Part shown: positions 1-6,993 of the stretch, piece by piece | How positions within the stretch are numbered: the first letter of the stretch is position 1 | How the letters are laid out: each line of letters begins with the position of its first letter | Assembly: GCA_002687335.1 (NCBI GenBank) | Contig: NYZY01000084.1 | Span: 1-7,623, forward strand | Direction: 5' to 3' | Length of the DNA stretch: 7,623 nucleotides | Origin: Chloroflexota bacterium | Lineage (GTDB): Bacteria > Chloroflexota > Dehalococcoidia > UBA1151 > UBA1328 | Program-made: the position numbers and the translations under genes | The notes under the pieces: model-generated | What the model was told of the DNA's origin: nothing | Database searches by the model: none | What the model saw: only the letters and a program-made list of their open reading frames with translations

Positions 1-704
1 AGGACAGCTGTAATCAATATCATCCGGACCACGGGTAGCTGTGACATTAGTTGAAGCCCATCAAGAACATCTCGAACTATAGATTTTGTCCGTTCTGTAA
101 CCTCAACTTGTAGCCCACGGCTCACAATCAAGGCTAAAAAACCGGCTATCAGGAAGACAAGACCTGACGATATGAGCGTGAATGGGACACCCAATTCGTC
201 TATAGCAAGGCCTGCCACCAGTGCTCCCAGTGCTCCAACAGCCCGCATTCCTGTCGATTGAACTGCCACGGCGTTCATACGAACTTCTCTGGGAACAGAA
301 CCCGTAACCATCCCTTGAACACACGGTATTTCAAATGAATGCCCGATCCCTGAAAGTGCAAGAAGGACAAACATAAGCCACAAAGGTTCGAGGCCGTTAG
401 CTGCTATCAATGCCATCAAGGACAGTACCAGCGTCTTGTACACGCCAGTTAACATGAGGATTTTTCCACGAGAAAACCTGTCGGATAAAGCACCTCCTAT
501 GGGCGCAGCAAAAAGCTGGGGGGCCTGTCGGACAGCGAATGTAGCCGCAGTGAGAAATATCGAACCAGTTTCGTTCAGAACCACCCATCCAACAGCCAGT
601 CGTTCGCCCCAGTTCCCGAGTGCGAACACAACAGATGTAGCCCATATACGTCGATATAAAGGATAAGAAAATGAGCTAATCGCCCCACTAAATATAGTAG
701 GCAT
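1..704 (-). CDS. MFS transporter, EntS/MFS_3-like, N-terminal part (cut by window edge)
   Basis: This is an open frame of 234 codons that begins at ATG 704-702 and runs off the left edge, so the C-terminal half is missing. The product is an integral inner-membrane protein, probably a proton-driven exporter. It shows about six hydrophobic segments, near residues 20-43, 49-73, 82-101, 106-127, 146-168 and 173-194. These are followed by a polar stretch at about 196-222, as expected for the central cytoplasmic loop of a 12-helix MFS protein. The MFS motif A is clear after helix 2 as GGALSDRFSRGK (residues 70-81). The early GNWGERLAVGW pattern in helix 1 and a GIGHSFEIP segment near 119-127 resemble the MFS_3 (enterobactin-exporter-like) group. 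No good SD site precedes the ATG. In-frame upstream codons reach a TAA with only a TTG (707) as an alternative start. The gene lies 44 nt downstream of lepA on the same strand with no terminator between them, so co-transcription is likely. The substrate is unknown. Confidence 0.85.
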   Translation of the reverse strand, partial: MPTIFSGAISSFSYPLYRRIWATSVVFALGNWGERLAVGWVVLNETGSIFLTAATFAVRQAPQLFAAPIGGALSDRFSRGKILMLTGVYKTLVLSLMALIAANGLEPLWLMFVLLALSGIGHSFEIPCVQGMVTGSVPREVRMNAVAVQSTGMRAVGALGALVAGLAIDELGVPFTLISSGLVFLIAGFLALIVSRGLQVEVTERTKSIVRDVLDGLQLMSQLPVVRMILITAV

Positions 705-748
705 CAAAGTTGCGGTTTCATGAACTTAAAGATGATGCTGGACTGTTA

Positions 749-2593
749 TTACTCAAGTGATAGAACCGCCATGAATGCTTCCTGGGGAACTTCGATCGAA
801 CCCACCATCTTCATGCGTCGTTTCTTACCTTTTTTCTGTTGTTCAAGAAGTTTTCGCTTACGTGTAACGTCACCGCCGTAGCATTTGGCGAGGACGTTTT
901 TCCGAAGGGCCTTTACATTAGTACGGGCGACAATCTTGCCACCGATGGCAGCCTGTATGGGCACAGCAAACATCTGTCGAGGAATCAGTTCTTTAAGTTT
1001 TGATGCGAGTAAACGACCACTCGAAGCAGCTTCATCCCTGTGGGTGATCATTGAAAGTGCATCGACAGGCTCATGATTCACAAGAACATCAAGTTTAACC
1101 AGATCAGCAGGCCTGTTGTCGATTTTCGAGTAGTCCATGGACGCATAACCTTGAGTACCCGACTTCAATTTGTCATGAAAATCGACAAGTATCTCCGACA
1201 AGGGCATGTCATACTCAAGCATGACCCTGCCATCGCCCGCCGATGTATTATCATCAGAAGAACTTTTTGCGCCAACCGACTCTAGATACTCGATCTTTTT
1301 GTACTCACCTCGCTTGCCGGTTACCAGTTCCATGATGACACCTATATATCGAGCCGGCGAAACGATGGTTATGTTGACCCAGGGTTCGAGGATTTCATCG
1401 TATGCATTGTTTTCAGGTAGTCTGGATGGATTGTCAACGGTGATGATTTCGCCTTCTTTTAACAGCACCTCGTAACTAACGCTGGGAGCAGTAGCTATAA
1501 GATTGAGCCCGTACTCTCTTTCAAGTCGTTCCTGGACGATATCCATGTGGAGTAAACCCAAAAATCCACATCGGTAACCGAAACCCAGTGCAGCTGAAGA
1601 CTCAGGTTCAAAAACCAATGCAGCGTCGTTCAATTGCAATTTTTCCAATGCGTCACGCAATTCTGGGTAATCCTCTCCTTCCGTTGGAAAAATCCCAGTA
1701 AAAACCATAGGGCTTTGTGGGGCATATCCTGCAAGCGGTTCAGTTGCAGGATTAGAGGACAGCGTCATCGTGTCACCGACACGCACTGATTTGACGTCTT
1801 TTAACCCCGTGGCCACATATCCAACCTCACCGGTGCGCAAACCAGAAGTTTTTTCAAGTACAGGACTGAAGAATCCTGTTTCAAGCACCTCAGTTTCGAC
1901 ATTGGTGCCCATTAGGCGCACACGATCGGAACTGCTAAATGATCCATGCATTACCCTTACATAAGCAACAACACCCTTGAATTGATCATATTTTGAATCA
2001 AATATCAACGCCCTGAGAGGGTCATCGCTGACACCACCTGGCGGGTCTACTTTTTCGACGACGCGTTCAAGCAGATCGTCAACTCCATCACCGGTCTTGG
2101 CTGAGATTTGCAGAACTTCTGATTTTGTAAACCCAAATGTCTGTTCTAATTCGGTCATCACGCGATCCGGCTGAGCTGCCGGCATGTCAAGCTTATTTAT
2201 AACCGGAATGATCTCAAGGTCGTGCTCTAATGCTAGGTAAACATTAGCAATCGTCTGTGCCTGAATCCCCTGAGTAGCATCGACAAGTAGCACTGCACCC
2301 TCACAGGCGGCAAGAGACCTCGATACTTCATACGAAAAATCAACGTGACCAGGTGTATCTATTAGGTTGAGTTGGTAGTCGACGCTATCAAGGGCAGTGA
2401 ACTGAAGCCGTACCGCCTGAGCTTTAATGGTGATACCACGTTCCTGTTCCAACTCCATAGTGTCGAGATGCTGTTCTGTCATATTACGCGCGGACACCGC
2501 ACCGGTGATTTCAATCAAACGATCAGCAAGGGTGGACTTCCCATGATCAATATGGGCGATTATGCAAAAATTTCTAACGTTACTCTGTGACAT
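749..2593 (-). CDS. lepA: Elongation factor 4 (LepA), ribosome back-translocating GTPase
   Basis: This is a complete 614-residue translational GTPase that acts on ribosomes and is known from the family to remodel or back-translocate stalled elongation complexes. All G motifs are visible: AHIDHGKS (13-20), RGITIKAQ (52-59), DTPGH (79-83, with the catalytic His83), NKLD (133-136) and SAK (164-166). The LepA signature [20 protein letters not shown] spans 339-358. The C-terminal LepA-specific domain includes a [26 protein letters not shown] segment and ends in a typical [12 protein letters not shown]. The protein is slightly longer than usual (E. coli 599) because of a Ser/Asp-rich insertion at about residues 438-454. 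The start ATG 2593-2591 is the only reasonable one, since an in-frame TAA lies seven codons upstream. An AAAGG element sits almost against the ATG, closer than is ideal. The downstream neighbour is an MFS transporter after 44 nt. Confidence 0.98.
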   Translation of the reverse strand: MSQSNVRNFCIIAHIDHGKSTLADRLIEITGAVSARNMTEQHLDTMELEQERGITIKAQAVRLQFTALDSVDYQLNLIDTPGHVDFSYEVSRSLAACEGAVLLVDATQGIQAQTIANVYLALEHDLEIIPVINKLDMPAAQPDRVMTELEQTFGFTKSEVLQISAKTGDGVDDLLERVVEKVDPPGGVSDDPLRALIFDSKYDQFKGVVAYVRVMHGSFSSSDRVRLMGTNVETEVLETGFFSPVLEKTSGLRTGEVGYVATGLKDVKSVRVGDTMTLSSNPATEPLAGYAPQSPMVFTGIFPTEGEDYPELRDALEKLQLNDAALVFEPESSAALGFGYRCGFLGLLHMDIVQERLEREYGLNLIATAPSVSYEVLLKEGEIITVDNPSRLPENNAYDEILEPWVNITIVSPARYIGVIMELVTGKRGEYKKIEYLESVGAKSSSDDNTSAGDGRVMLEYDMPLSEILVDFHDKLKSGTQGYASMDYSKIDNRPADLVKLDVLVNHEPVDALSMITHRDEAASSGRLLASKLKELIPRQMFAVPIQAAIGGKIVARTNVKALRKNVLAKCYGGDVTRKRKLLEQQKKGKKRRMKMVGSIEVPQEAFMAVLSLE

Positions 2594-2610
2594 ACCTTTA
2601 CATACTAATC

Positions 2611-2616
2611 GTTATA
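2611..2616 (-). promoter_or_regulatory. Possible -10 hexamer for lepA
   Basis: The minus strand reads TATAAC, one mismatch from the sigma70 -10 consensus, 17 nt upstream of the lepA ATG. Transcription would begin about 10 nt before the ATG and give a very short leader, which fits the SD-like AAAGG lying abnormally close to the start. The sequence 16-17 nt upstream (TTCTGT) is a poor -35 match, so this is a weak prediction. Confidence 0.25.
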
Positions 2617-2697
2617 GCTTGATGTTCTTTACACAGAATTTGTCCACTTCAGGGGAAATTCACAAAATATCTAATTTGTTGTGTAAGGAAGAAGAAG

Positions 2698-2711
2698 GTC
2701 GTTTTTACGAC
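2698..2711 (-). terminator. Weak terminator-like hairpin after the amidohydrolase gene
   Basis: A perfect 5-bp stem, GTCGT/ACGAC, with a 4-nt loop lies 37 nt past the amidohydrolase stop codon. On the minus strand it is followed by a pyrimidine-rich CTTCTTCTTCCTT instead of a pure U run. The stem is short, so read-through into lepA is quite possible. Confidence 0.3.
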
Positions 2712-2747
2712 AATCCATAAATAGTGTCTTCTACATTTCGCACGAAT

Positions 2748-4331
2748 TCAGTGGCCCCGTCGCAATGCCATTCCAGGAGTAGCGCCAGTGTTATTACCGC
2801 GCTCAATAACTACCTCCCCGTTCACTATGACGTAATCAATCCCGACCGGGTAGTGTTTAGGATCCTCTTTAGTCGCATCGGTGTGAACGGTATCCGGATT
2901 GAAGATAACTATGTCTGCCCTGAATCCATCCGCTAGTTGTCCTCGATCCATCAAGCCAATCCTTTGAGCAGGAAACGAGGTCATCTTTCTAATAGCTTCA
3001 GGTAGTTTCAGGTGTTTTTCAGTCCGAACGAACTTGGATAGGACGACCGGGAAACACCCGTAAGTCCTAGGGTTGGGGTACTCTCCGAACAAAATTGCAT
3101 CGGATGCAATCATGCCGAATGGATGAGACACGAACTCTGGAAGCGTATCGGCATTGGTTCCTGTCCCGACTTCACTGATCCCAAGCCTTTCCTCTAAGAG
3201 AAGATCAAACAAGGCGTCGGCCGGTTCCTGCGCTCTCATTTCAGCTATGTCCCATATCGACTTCCCGTCATACTTACTGTTGTGTGGCTCACGGAAATTA
3301 TGCAACCAACGCTCATTCCATATTTCTTGTATATCTGATCGAGAATTCAACTCCCGCTTCATCCTATTTCGATCATATGGGTCGGACAAAGCAGCCATAG
3401 TGCGCTCCGGACCGCCATCTTTGGCCCAGAACGGCAGCATGATTGTGACCGCAGTTCCAGAGTATGGATAGGCATAGCAATCAAATGTCACGTCAATACC
3501 TTCGTCGCGTGCATCTTCTACCAATCCCAGATACCCCTGGTACGTCCCCTCACCCTGTTTTGGCTGACGATAATGTGTAAGGTGAATCGGTATGCCAGAT
3601 TTACGGCCGATTTCCACGGCCTCCTCCCATGGCGCATAAACCCCTTGAGATTTCAATGAGGCACGCGTGTGAGTGTGATATATTCCGCCCATCTTGGCAG
3701 TCTGAGTCGAGATGGCGATAAGTTCTTCTGTAGAGGCGAAAGCCCCAGGAGGATAGTCCAGGCCGGTCGATAAGCCCCAGGCACCCTCTTCCATCGATTC
3801 ACGAATTACTGATTTCATATTCGCAATCTCGGATTCAGTCGCCGGTCTGTCTTCCCAACCAGAAGCCCAGATCCTAACCGGAGAATTTCCTAAGATATAG
3901 GCGATATTAATTGCCACGGAACCGTCGTATTTATTCAGTAGTTGCTGCGTCGTCAACCAGTCAGGTTCCGGGGGATACCAGTTGAGCCCAGCATCAAGCC
4001 ATATATACCTTTCGAGTTCCTCTCTTGTTTTAAACGGAGCATGTGAAATACCGTCGATGCCTACAAGTTCAGTAGTGACTCCCTGGCGCACCTTGGGATC
4101 ATGATGAGGATCGCCAAGGATTGTCAATCCAGCATGAGAATGGAGGTCAACAAATCCGGGACACACGATATTGTCTTCAGCATCAATTACTCGTTCGGAT
4201 TCGTAATCAACCAGGTTCAGGTCTCCCCGCTTAACAGTCAGGGTATTCTGATCCACAAGCACGGACCCCCTAAACCAGGGTGATCCAGTTCCATCGATTA
4301 TCCTTGCGTTATGAATAAGAAGTTGCAACAT
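2748..4331 (-). CDS. N-acyl-D-amino-acid deacylase (D-aminoacylase)-type amidohydrolase
   Basis: This is a metal-dependent amidohydrolase, 527 residues from ATG 4331-4329, a normal family length. The expected reaction is hydrolysis of an N-acyl-D-amino acid to a D-amino acid and a carboxylate, probably in the cytoplasm since no signal peptide is seen. An N-terminal beta-sandwich part leads into GFVDLHSH (metal ligands His64 and His66), then GVTTE...GIDGIS (84-96), THTR (His221), HLTHYRQP (His253) and IASDA (Asp411). The typical C-terminal run follows: NPRTYGCFP, a TSFPAQRIGL segment, ADIVIFNP, VIVNGEVV and TGATPGMALR. The usual zinc-ligand Cys of GNCGIS is Asp93 here. An in-frame GTG at 4352 would add seven residues without an SD site. 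I prefer the ATG because homologues begin just before the beta-strand. No SD precedes the ATG either, and a possible -10 box lies only 6 nt upstream, so the mRNA may be leaderless. The gene is divergent from the reductase gene. Substrate specificity is uncertain, as many such proteins act on other amides or carbamates. Confidence 0.88.
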   Translation of the reverse strand: MLQLLIHNARIIDGTGSPWFRGSVLVDQNTLTVKRGDLNLVDYESERVIDAEDNIVCPGFVDLHSHAGLTILGDPHHDPKVRQGVTTELVGIDGISHAPFKTREELERYIWLDAGLNWYPPEPDWLTTQQLLNKYDGSVAINIAYILGNSPVRIWASGWEDRPATESEIANMKSVIRESMEEGAWGLSTGLDYPPGAFASTEELIAISTQTAKMGGIYHTHTRASLKSQGVYAPWEEAVEIGRKSGIPIHLTHYRQPKQGEGTYQGYLGLVEDARDEGIDVTFDCYAYPYSGTAVTIMLPFWAKDGGPERTMAALSDPYDRNRMKRELNSRSDIQEIWNERWLHNFREPHNSKYDGKSIWDIAEMRAQEPADALFDLLLEERLGISEVGTGTNADTLPEFVSHPFGMIASDAILFGEYPNPRTYGCFPVVLSKFVRTEKHLKLPEAIRKMTSFPAQRIGLMDRGQLADGFRADIVIFNPDTVHTDATKEDPKHYPVGIDYVIVNGEVVIERGNNTGATPGMALRRGH

Positions 4332-4337
4332 GATGAG

Positions 4338-4365
4338 ATGATAACGTTTCACAGGAATTAGTGAA
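4338..4365 (-). promoter_or_regulatory. Possible promoter of the amidohydrolase gene (leaderless)
   Basis: On the minus strand, TTCACT (4365-4360, four of six to TTGACA) is followed after 16 nt by TATCAT (4343-4338, five of six to TATAAT). Initiation 6-7 nt past this -10 would start the RNA at or next to the ATG at 4331. This is compatible with the lack of any SD site. The evidence is two hexamers at fair spacing only. Confidence 0.3.
4348..4365. repeat. Inverted repeat TTCAC-N8-GTGAA in the divergent promoter region
   Basis: Perfect 5-bp arms, TTCAC (4348-4352) and GTGAA (4361-4365), are separated by 8 nt. A second, overlapping imperfect dyad is GGAATT/AATACC (4354-4359 and 4364-4369, five of six paired). 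The dyad covers the predicted -35 hexamers of both divergent promoters, the usual position for an operator that would control both genes. No regulator gene is visible in this window. Confidence 0.35.
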
Positions 4366-4376
4366 TACCTTAAGAT
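4348..4376 (+). promoter_or_regulatory. Sigma70-like promoter of the ketopantoate-reductase-family gene
   Basis: TTCACA (4348-4353, five of six to the -35 consensus) is followed by a 17-nt spacer and TAAGAT (4371-4376, four of six to the -10 consensus). Transcription would start near 4383. That leaves a leader of about 23 nt carrying the AAGGAGG site at 4394-4400 before the TTG start. The good spacing and fit with the ribosome site make it more credible than either hexamer alone. Confidence 0.5.
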
Positions 4377-4393
4377 TTAATAATCGATGTCCC

Positions 4394-4400
4394 AAGGAGG
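4394..4400 (+). promoter_or_regulatory. Strong Shine-Dalgarno AAGGAGG that sets the TTG start
   Basis: AAGGAGG is a near-complete anti-16S match and lies 5 nt before TTG 4406-4408. It is the best ribosome-binding site in the window. It decides the start of the reductase-family gene in favour of TTG over the upstream in-frame GTG at 4361, which has no SD and lies within the predicted promoter. Confidence 0.75.
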
Positions 4401-4405
4401 AACGT

Positions 4406-5341
4406 TTGGCAGGTCAAAAACTAAAAGTGGCGGTGGTGGGAGCTGGCGGCACAGGAGCATATTACGGTGGAGCACTTGCGAAGGCGGGTCACGACGTAAC
4501 CTTTATCGCACGCGGGTCACATCTGGAGGCAATAAACAAAGATGGGCTTCAGTTGAATACTGTTTTACTGGGCGACTTCCACCTGAATTCACCCGCAACA
4601 GATGACATGTCGTCTATCGATCCCGTGGACCTAGTGATTTTCGCTGTTAAAAGTTGGGGAACCCAGCCAGCCATTACAGACATGACAGGACTGGTCGGAA
4701 AAAACACACTAATCATCTCGACGCAAAACGGAATCGACAGTGAACGGTTATTAAGCGATGCATTCGGAAAAGAGCATGTTCTGGGTTGTACAGCAACCGT
4801 TTCATCAATGATCACCAGCCCCGGTGTTGTAACACAGGCAGGTGGCCCTGGTTCTCTTGTGATAGGTGCTTTAACTCAGGGACAAAGTGCGCTTGTAAAC
4901 GAACTTGCAACTCAATGTGTTGCGGCAGGAATCGCGGCTGAGACACACGAAAATATAGAGTTGGCTATCTGGGAGAAATTCACCTTCATTTGTGCGCTGA
5001 GCGGCATGACGGCTCTGACACGCAAACCGATAGGAGAAATTTTCGCACAGGAATCCACAACCCAGATGTATCTGCAGGTTCTATCAGAGGTAGCCGAAGT
5101 CGGACGGGCAACCGGTATTCCTTTACCTCAGTCAATAGCAGCAGATCTCTTAGCTACCACTCAGGCGAGAGAGCCGTTCATCATAGGGTCGATGGGTCAC
5201 GATCTGATCGCCAATAACCCGATAGAAATCGGCCTTTTGAACGCGCGTGTAGTCGAACTCGGGACAAAGCACGGCATTGAAACCCCGGCTAACTTCGCAA
5301 TAGAAGCTGCCCTCAGACCCCATGAATTTGGGGAGAATTAG
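4406..5341 (+). CDS. Ketopantoate reductase (PanE/ApbA) family NAD(P)-dependent reductase
   Basis: This is a soluble reductase of 311 residues from the TTG start, the normal length for the family. Known members reduce 2-dehydropantoate to pantoate with NADPH in coenzyme A synthesis. Many relatives reduce other 2-keto acids, so the physiological substrate is open and I give no symbol. The N-terminal Rossmann motif is GAGGTG (residues 12-17), followed by ARGSHLEAI near the cofactor phosphate region. AVKS (Lys82) and the TQNGID motif (Asn108) follow. The C-terminal helical domain has WEKF with the expected catalytic Lys191, GSM with Ser262, and NPIEIGLLNA with the acidic Glu274 that matches the family's Glu. 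All key positions are kept, so the enzyme should be active. It is the only plus-strand gene here. Its TAG overlaps the stop of the ThDP enzyme gene by 4 nt, and it shares its upstream region with the amidohydrolase gene. No pantothenate genes (panB, panC) are adjacent, which weakens a biosynthetic reading. Confidence 0.9.
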   Translation: MAGQKLKVAVVGAGGTGAYYGGALAKAGHDVTFIARGSHLEAINKDGLQLNTVLLGDFHLNSPATDDMSSIDPVDLVIFAVKSWGTQPAITDMTGLVGKNTLIISTQNGIDSERLLSDAFGKEHVLGCTATVSSMITSPGVVTQAGGPGSLVIGALTQGQSALVNELATQCVAAGIAAETHENIELAIWEKFTFICALSGMTALTRKPIGEIFAQESTTQMYLQVLSEVAEVGRATGIPLPQSIAADLLATTQAREPFIIGSMGHDLIANNPIEIGLLNARVVELGTKHGIETPANFAIEAALRPHEFGEN

Positions 5342-6993
5342 TCGATCAACCCCTCCTGTGGCTTGGTCCAGGGTGCTCTGGCTGCCCATTGCTTGGGCCG
5401 CGGGACACGACTAACCGGCACATCAATGAATACCGGCTTTTTCATATCTAGGGCTCTAGGAATCACATTCTGGACATCAAACGGATCTTTGGCACGAAGT
5501 CCTATAGCACCATATGCCTCTGCGAGTTTTACAAAATCCGGATTCGAGAATTCGGTCTCGTAATCTCCACCAAAATCATCGTCTAAATCCCGCGCGACAT
5601 TACCGTAATGACCATCGTTGTATATAACCGTCACCAGATTGATGCCGTACTTGACCGCTGTGGATATTTCTGAGGAGTTGTACATGAAACCTCCGTCGCC
5701 TGATACACAAACCACATCCTTGCCGGGATTCCCTACTTTCGCTCCAAGGGCGGTCGGGAATGCAAATCCGAGGTTCCCTGAATATCCTGAGTCGATGTAG
5801 GTCTTTGGATTCTCAGTGATCCATCGTGGCCTTGAGTAGTAACCAAGCTGGGTCATTCCGAAAACCGTTATGGCTTCGCTCGGAACTCCTTTTTGAAGAG
5901 CTTGAATATAATCTTCCTGTGGATGGTTTAATTCATCTTCGCTGACGGTAAGCTTGCGCTGGATATCTCGAACTTCTTCAACCGGAGAGTTCCAACCCCC
6001 CCCACCGGCAGACTGTATAGCTGCTCCCAGCAGTGGCAGGGTTGCTTTCACGTCTCCGACGAGTCCCAGAGTGTTCTTATGAACGTGTCCAATCATCTCC
6101 GGGTCCGCATCGATATGAACCAGCCGAGCTTCATCTCCGGCCTGGTTACGCATTGAAAAACGGGTACCTATTCCTATGATCAGATCTGCATCCTCTATGT
6201 AGTCTTTAAGAAGCCCAGACGGTCCAAGTGACCCCCCAAGTGCAAGCGGGTGTTTCTCGGACATTGTGCCTTTACCACCGGCAGATGTTAGGACAGCTAT
6301 GCGGGCCGACTCTGCGAATGCAACCAACTCAGTTTCGGCATCTGAGCGCGCTATACCACCACCTGCGTAAATAACGGGCTTACGTGCTGCCGCTATTTCC
6401 TTGGCTGCCTGTTCTATAAGGGAACTACTAGGTAACCTGCGGATGATCTGGGCGGGTTCAAGCAACTGGACTTCTTCTCGCTCAACCATGGTCTCGGGTG
6501 GAAGTTCAAAATGAACAGGCGATGGGCGGTCAGACATAGCCTGCCTGAAAGCTTCATGAATATTCTCAGGAACTTCGCTCGGACGAAGTACCAGCTTCTG
6601 CCACTTGGTCACCGGATTCGTGATTTCTTTCTGATCATTTACTTCATGCAACCCGCCAAAATTCTTACCGATGGTAGATCGGGGTATCTGGCCTGCGATA
6701 AGTACTATCGGTGACGATCTGGAGAAAGCCGTCGAAAGACCGCCGCCAGCGTTGTATATACCAGGCCCTGGAACAACCATCACAACTCCAGGCTTTCCGG
6801 TCGTTCTTGCATAACCGTCCGCCATATATGTCGTCGCAGCTTCGTTCCTTGTTACAACGAATTTTATGCTTGGCTCATCTCGCAATGCCGCGACGATTCC
6901 ATACATCTGTACCCCAGGTAGTCCGAAAACAACCTCTACACCCTCCCGCACTAAAGATTTAACTAGGGCTTCACCACCGGAAAGTTTTGGCAT
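5338..6993 (-). CDS. Thiamine-diphosphate-dependent enzyme, acetolactate-synthase superfamily (not clearly IlvB)
   Basis: This is a complete 551-residue cytosolic enzyme with the three-domain layout of the superfamily: Pyr domain (about 1-175), central nucleotide-fold domain (about 190-325) and PP domain (about 365-535). Such enzymes decarboxylate a 2-keto acid and then protonate, oxidise or ligate the intermediate. The activating glutamate is Glu51 in TRNEAATTYMADGYAR. GPG (76-78) and HEVNDQ (116-121) match the family. The diphosphate/Mg motif runs from GDGGF (432-436) to NDG (459-461). Two positions differ from textbook acetolactate synthase: RHE is RNE and the usual NN is ND. No small regulatory subunit gene is nearby, which argues against branched-chain synthesis. 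AGAGGT (6999-7004) lies 5 nt before ATG 6993 and supports this start. A run of eight G codes a Gly-rich linker at about 329-333. The dehydrogenase gene lies 117 nt upstream on the same strand. The substrate is unknown. Confidence 0.88.
   Translation of the reverse strand: MPKLSGGEALVKSLVREGVEVVFGLPGVQMYGIVAALRDEPSIKFVVTRNEAATTYMADGYARTTGKPGVVMVVPGPGIYNAGGGLSTAFSRSSPIVLIAGQIPRSTIGKNFGGLHEVNDQKEITNPVTKWQKLVLRPSEVPENIHEAFRQAMSDRPSPVHFELPPETMVEREEVQLLEPAQIIRRLPSSSLIEQAAKEIAAARKPVIYAGGGIARSDAETELVAFAESARIAVLTSAGGKGTMSEKHPLALGGSLGPSGLLKDYIEDADLIIGIGTRFSMRNQAGDEARLVHIDADPEMIGHVHKNTLGLVGDVKATLPLLGAAIQSAGGGGWNSPVEEVRDIQRKLTVSEDELNHPQEDYIQALQKGVPSEAITVFGMTQLGYYSRPRWITENPKTYIDSGYSGNLGFAFPTALGAKVGNPGKDVVCVSGDGGFMYNSSEISTAVKYGINLVTVIYNDGHYGNVARDLDDDFGGDYETEFSNPDFVKLAEAYGAIGLRAKDPFDVQNVIPRALDMKKPVFIDVPVSRVPRPKQWAARAPWTKPQEGLID

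Larger units (their letters stand above)
2594..2747. other. Intergenic region between the amidohydrolase gene and lepA
   Basis: This 154-nt AT-rich spacer separates two minus-strand genes and contains no plausible coding frame. Near the amidohydrolase stop there is a small hairpin (2698-2711). The middle holds two copies of AATTTGT (2637-2643 and 2673-2679) and a 7-bp inverted pair, TTACACA (2629-2635) with TGTGTAA (2680-2686). A TATAAC hexamer on the minus strand (2611-2616), 17 nt before the lepA ATG, matches a -10 box at five of six positions. No convincing -35 hexamer lies at the right distance. The spacer probably ends the upstream transcript and carries the lepA promoter, but none of these elements is strong alone. 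Confidence 0.5.

Noticed and set aside
103..324. Minus-strand open frame of 73 codons
   Set aside because: It is Cys/Arg/Ser-rich with no family likeness and lies wholly within the real transporter frame (1-704, minus), which has clear helices and MFS motif A.
397..645. Minus-strand open frame of 82 codons
   Set aside because: It is another out-of-frame shadow of the transporter gene, with an implausible composition.
1073..1475. Plus-strand open frames opposite lepA
   Set aside because: They lie antisense inside a highly conserved GTPase gene, have no SD site and resemble no protein family I recognise.
4332..4352. Seven-residue N-terminal extension of the amidohydrolase from GTG 4352
   Set aside because: There is no SD site, it lies within the predicted divergent promoters, and homologues begin near the beta-strand that follows the ATG at 4331.
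4387..4605. Alternative plus-strand frame over the start of the reductase gene
   Set aside because: It overlaps the glycine-rich Rossmann coding region in the wrong frame and gives an Arg/Gly/Ser-rich product with no recognisable fold.
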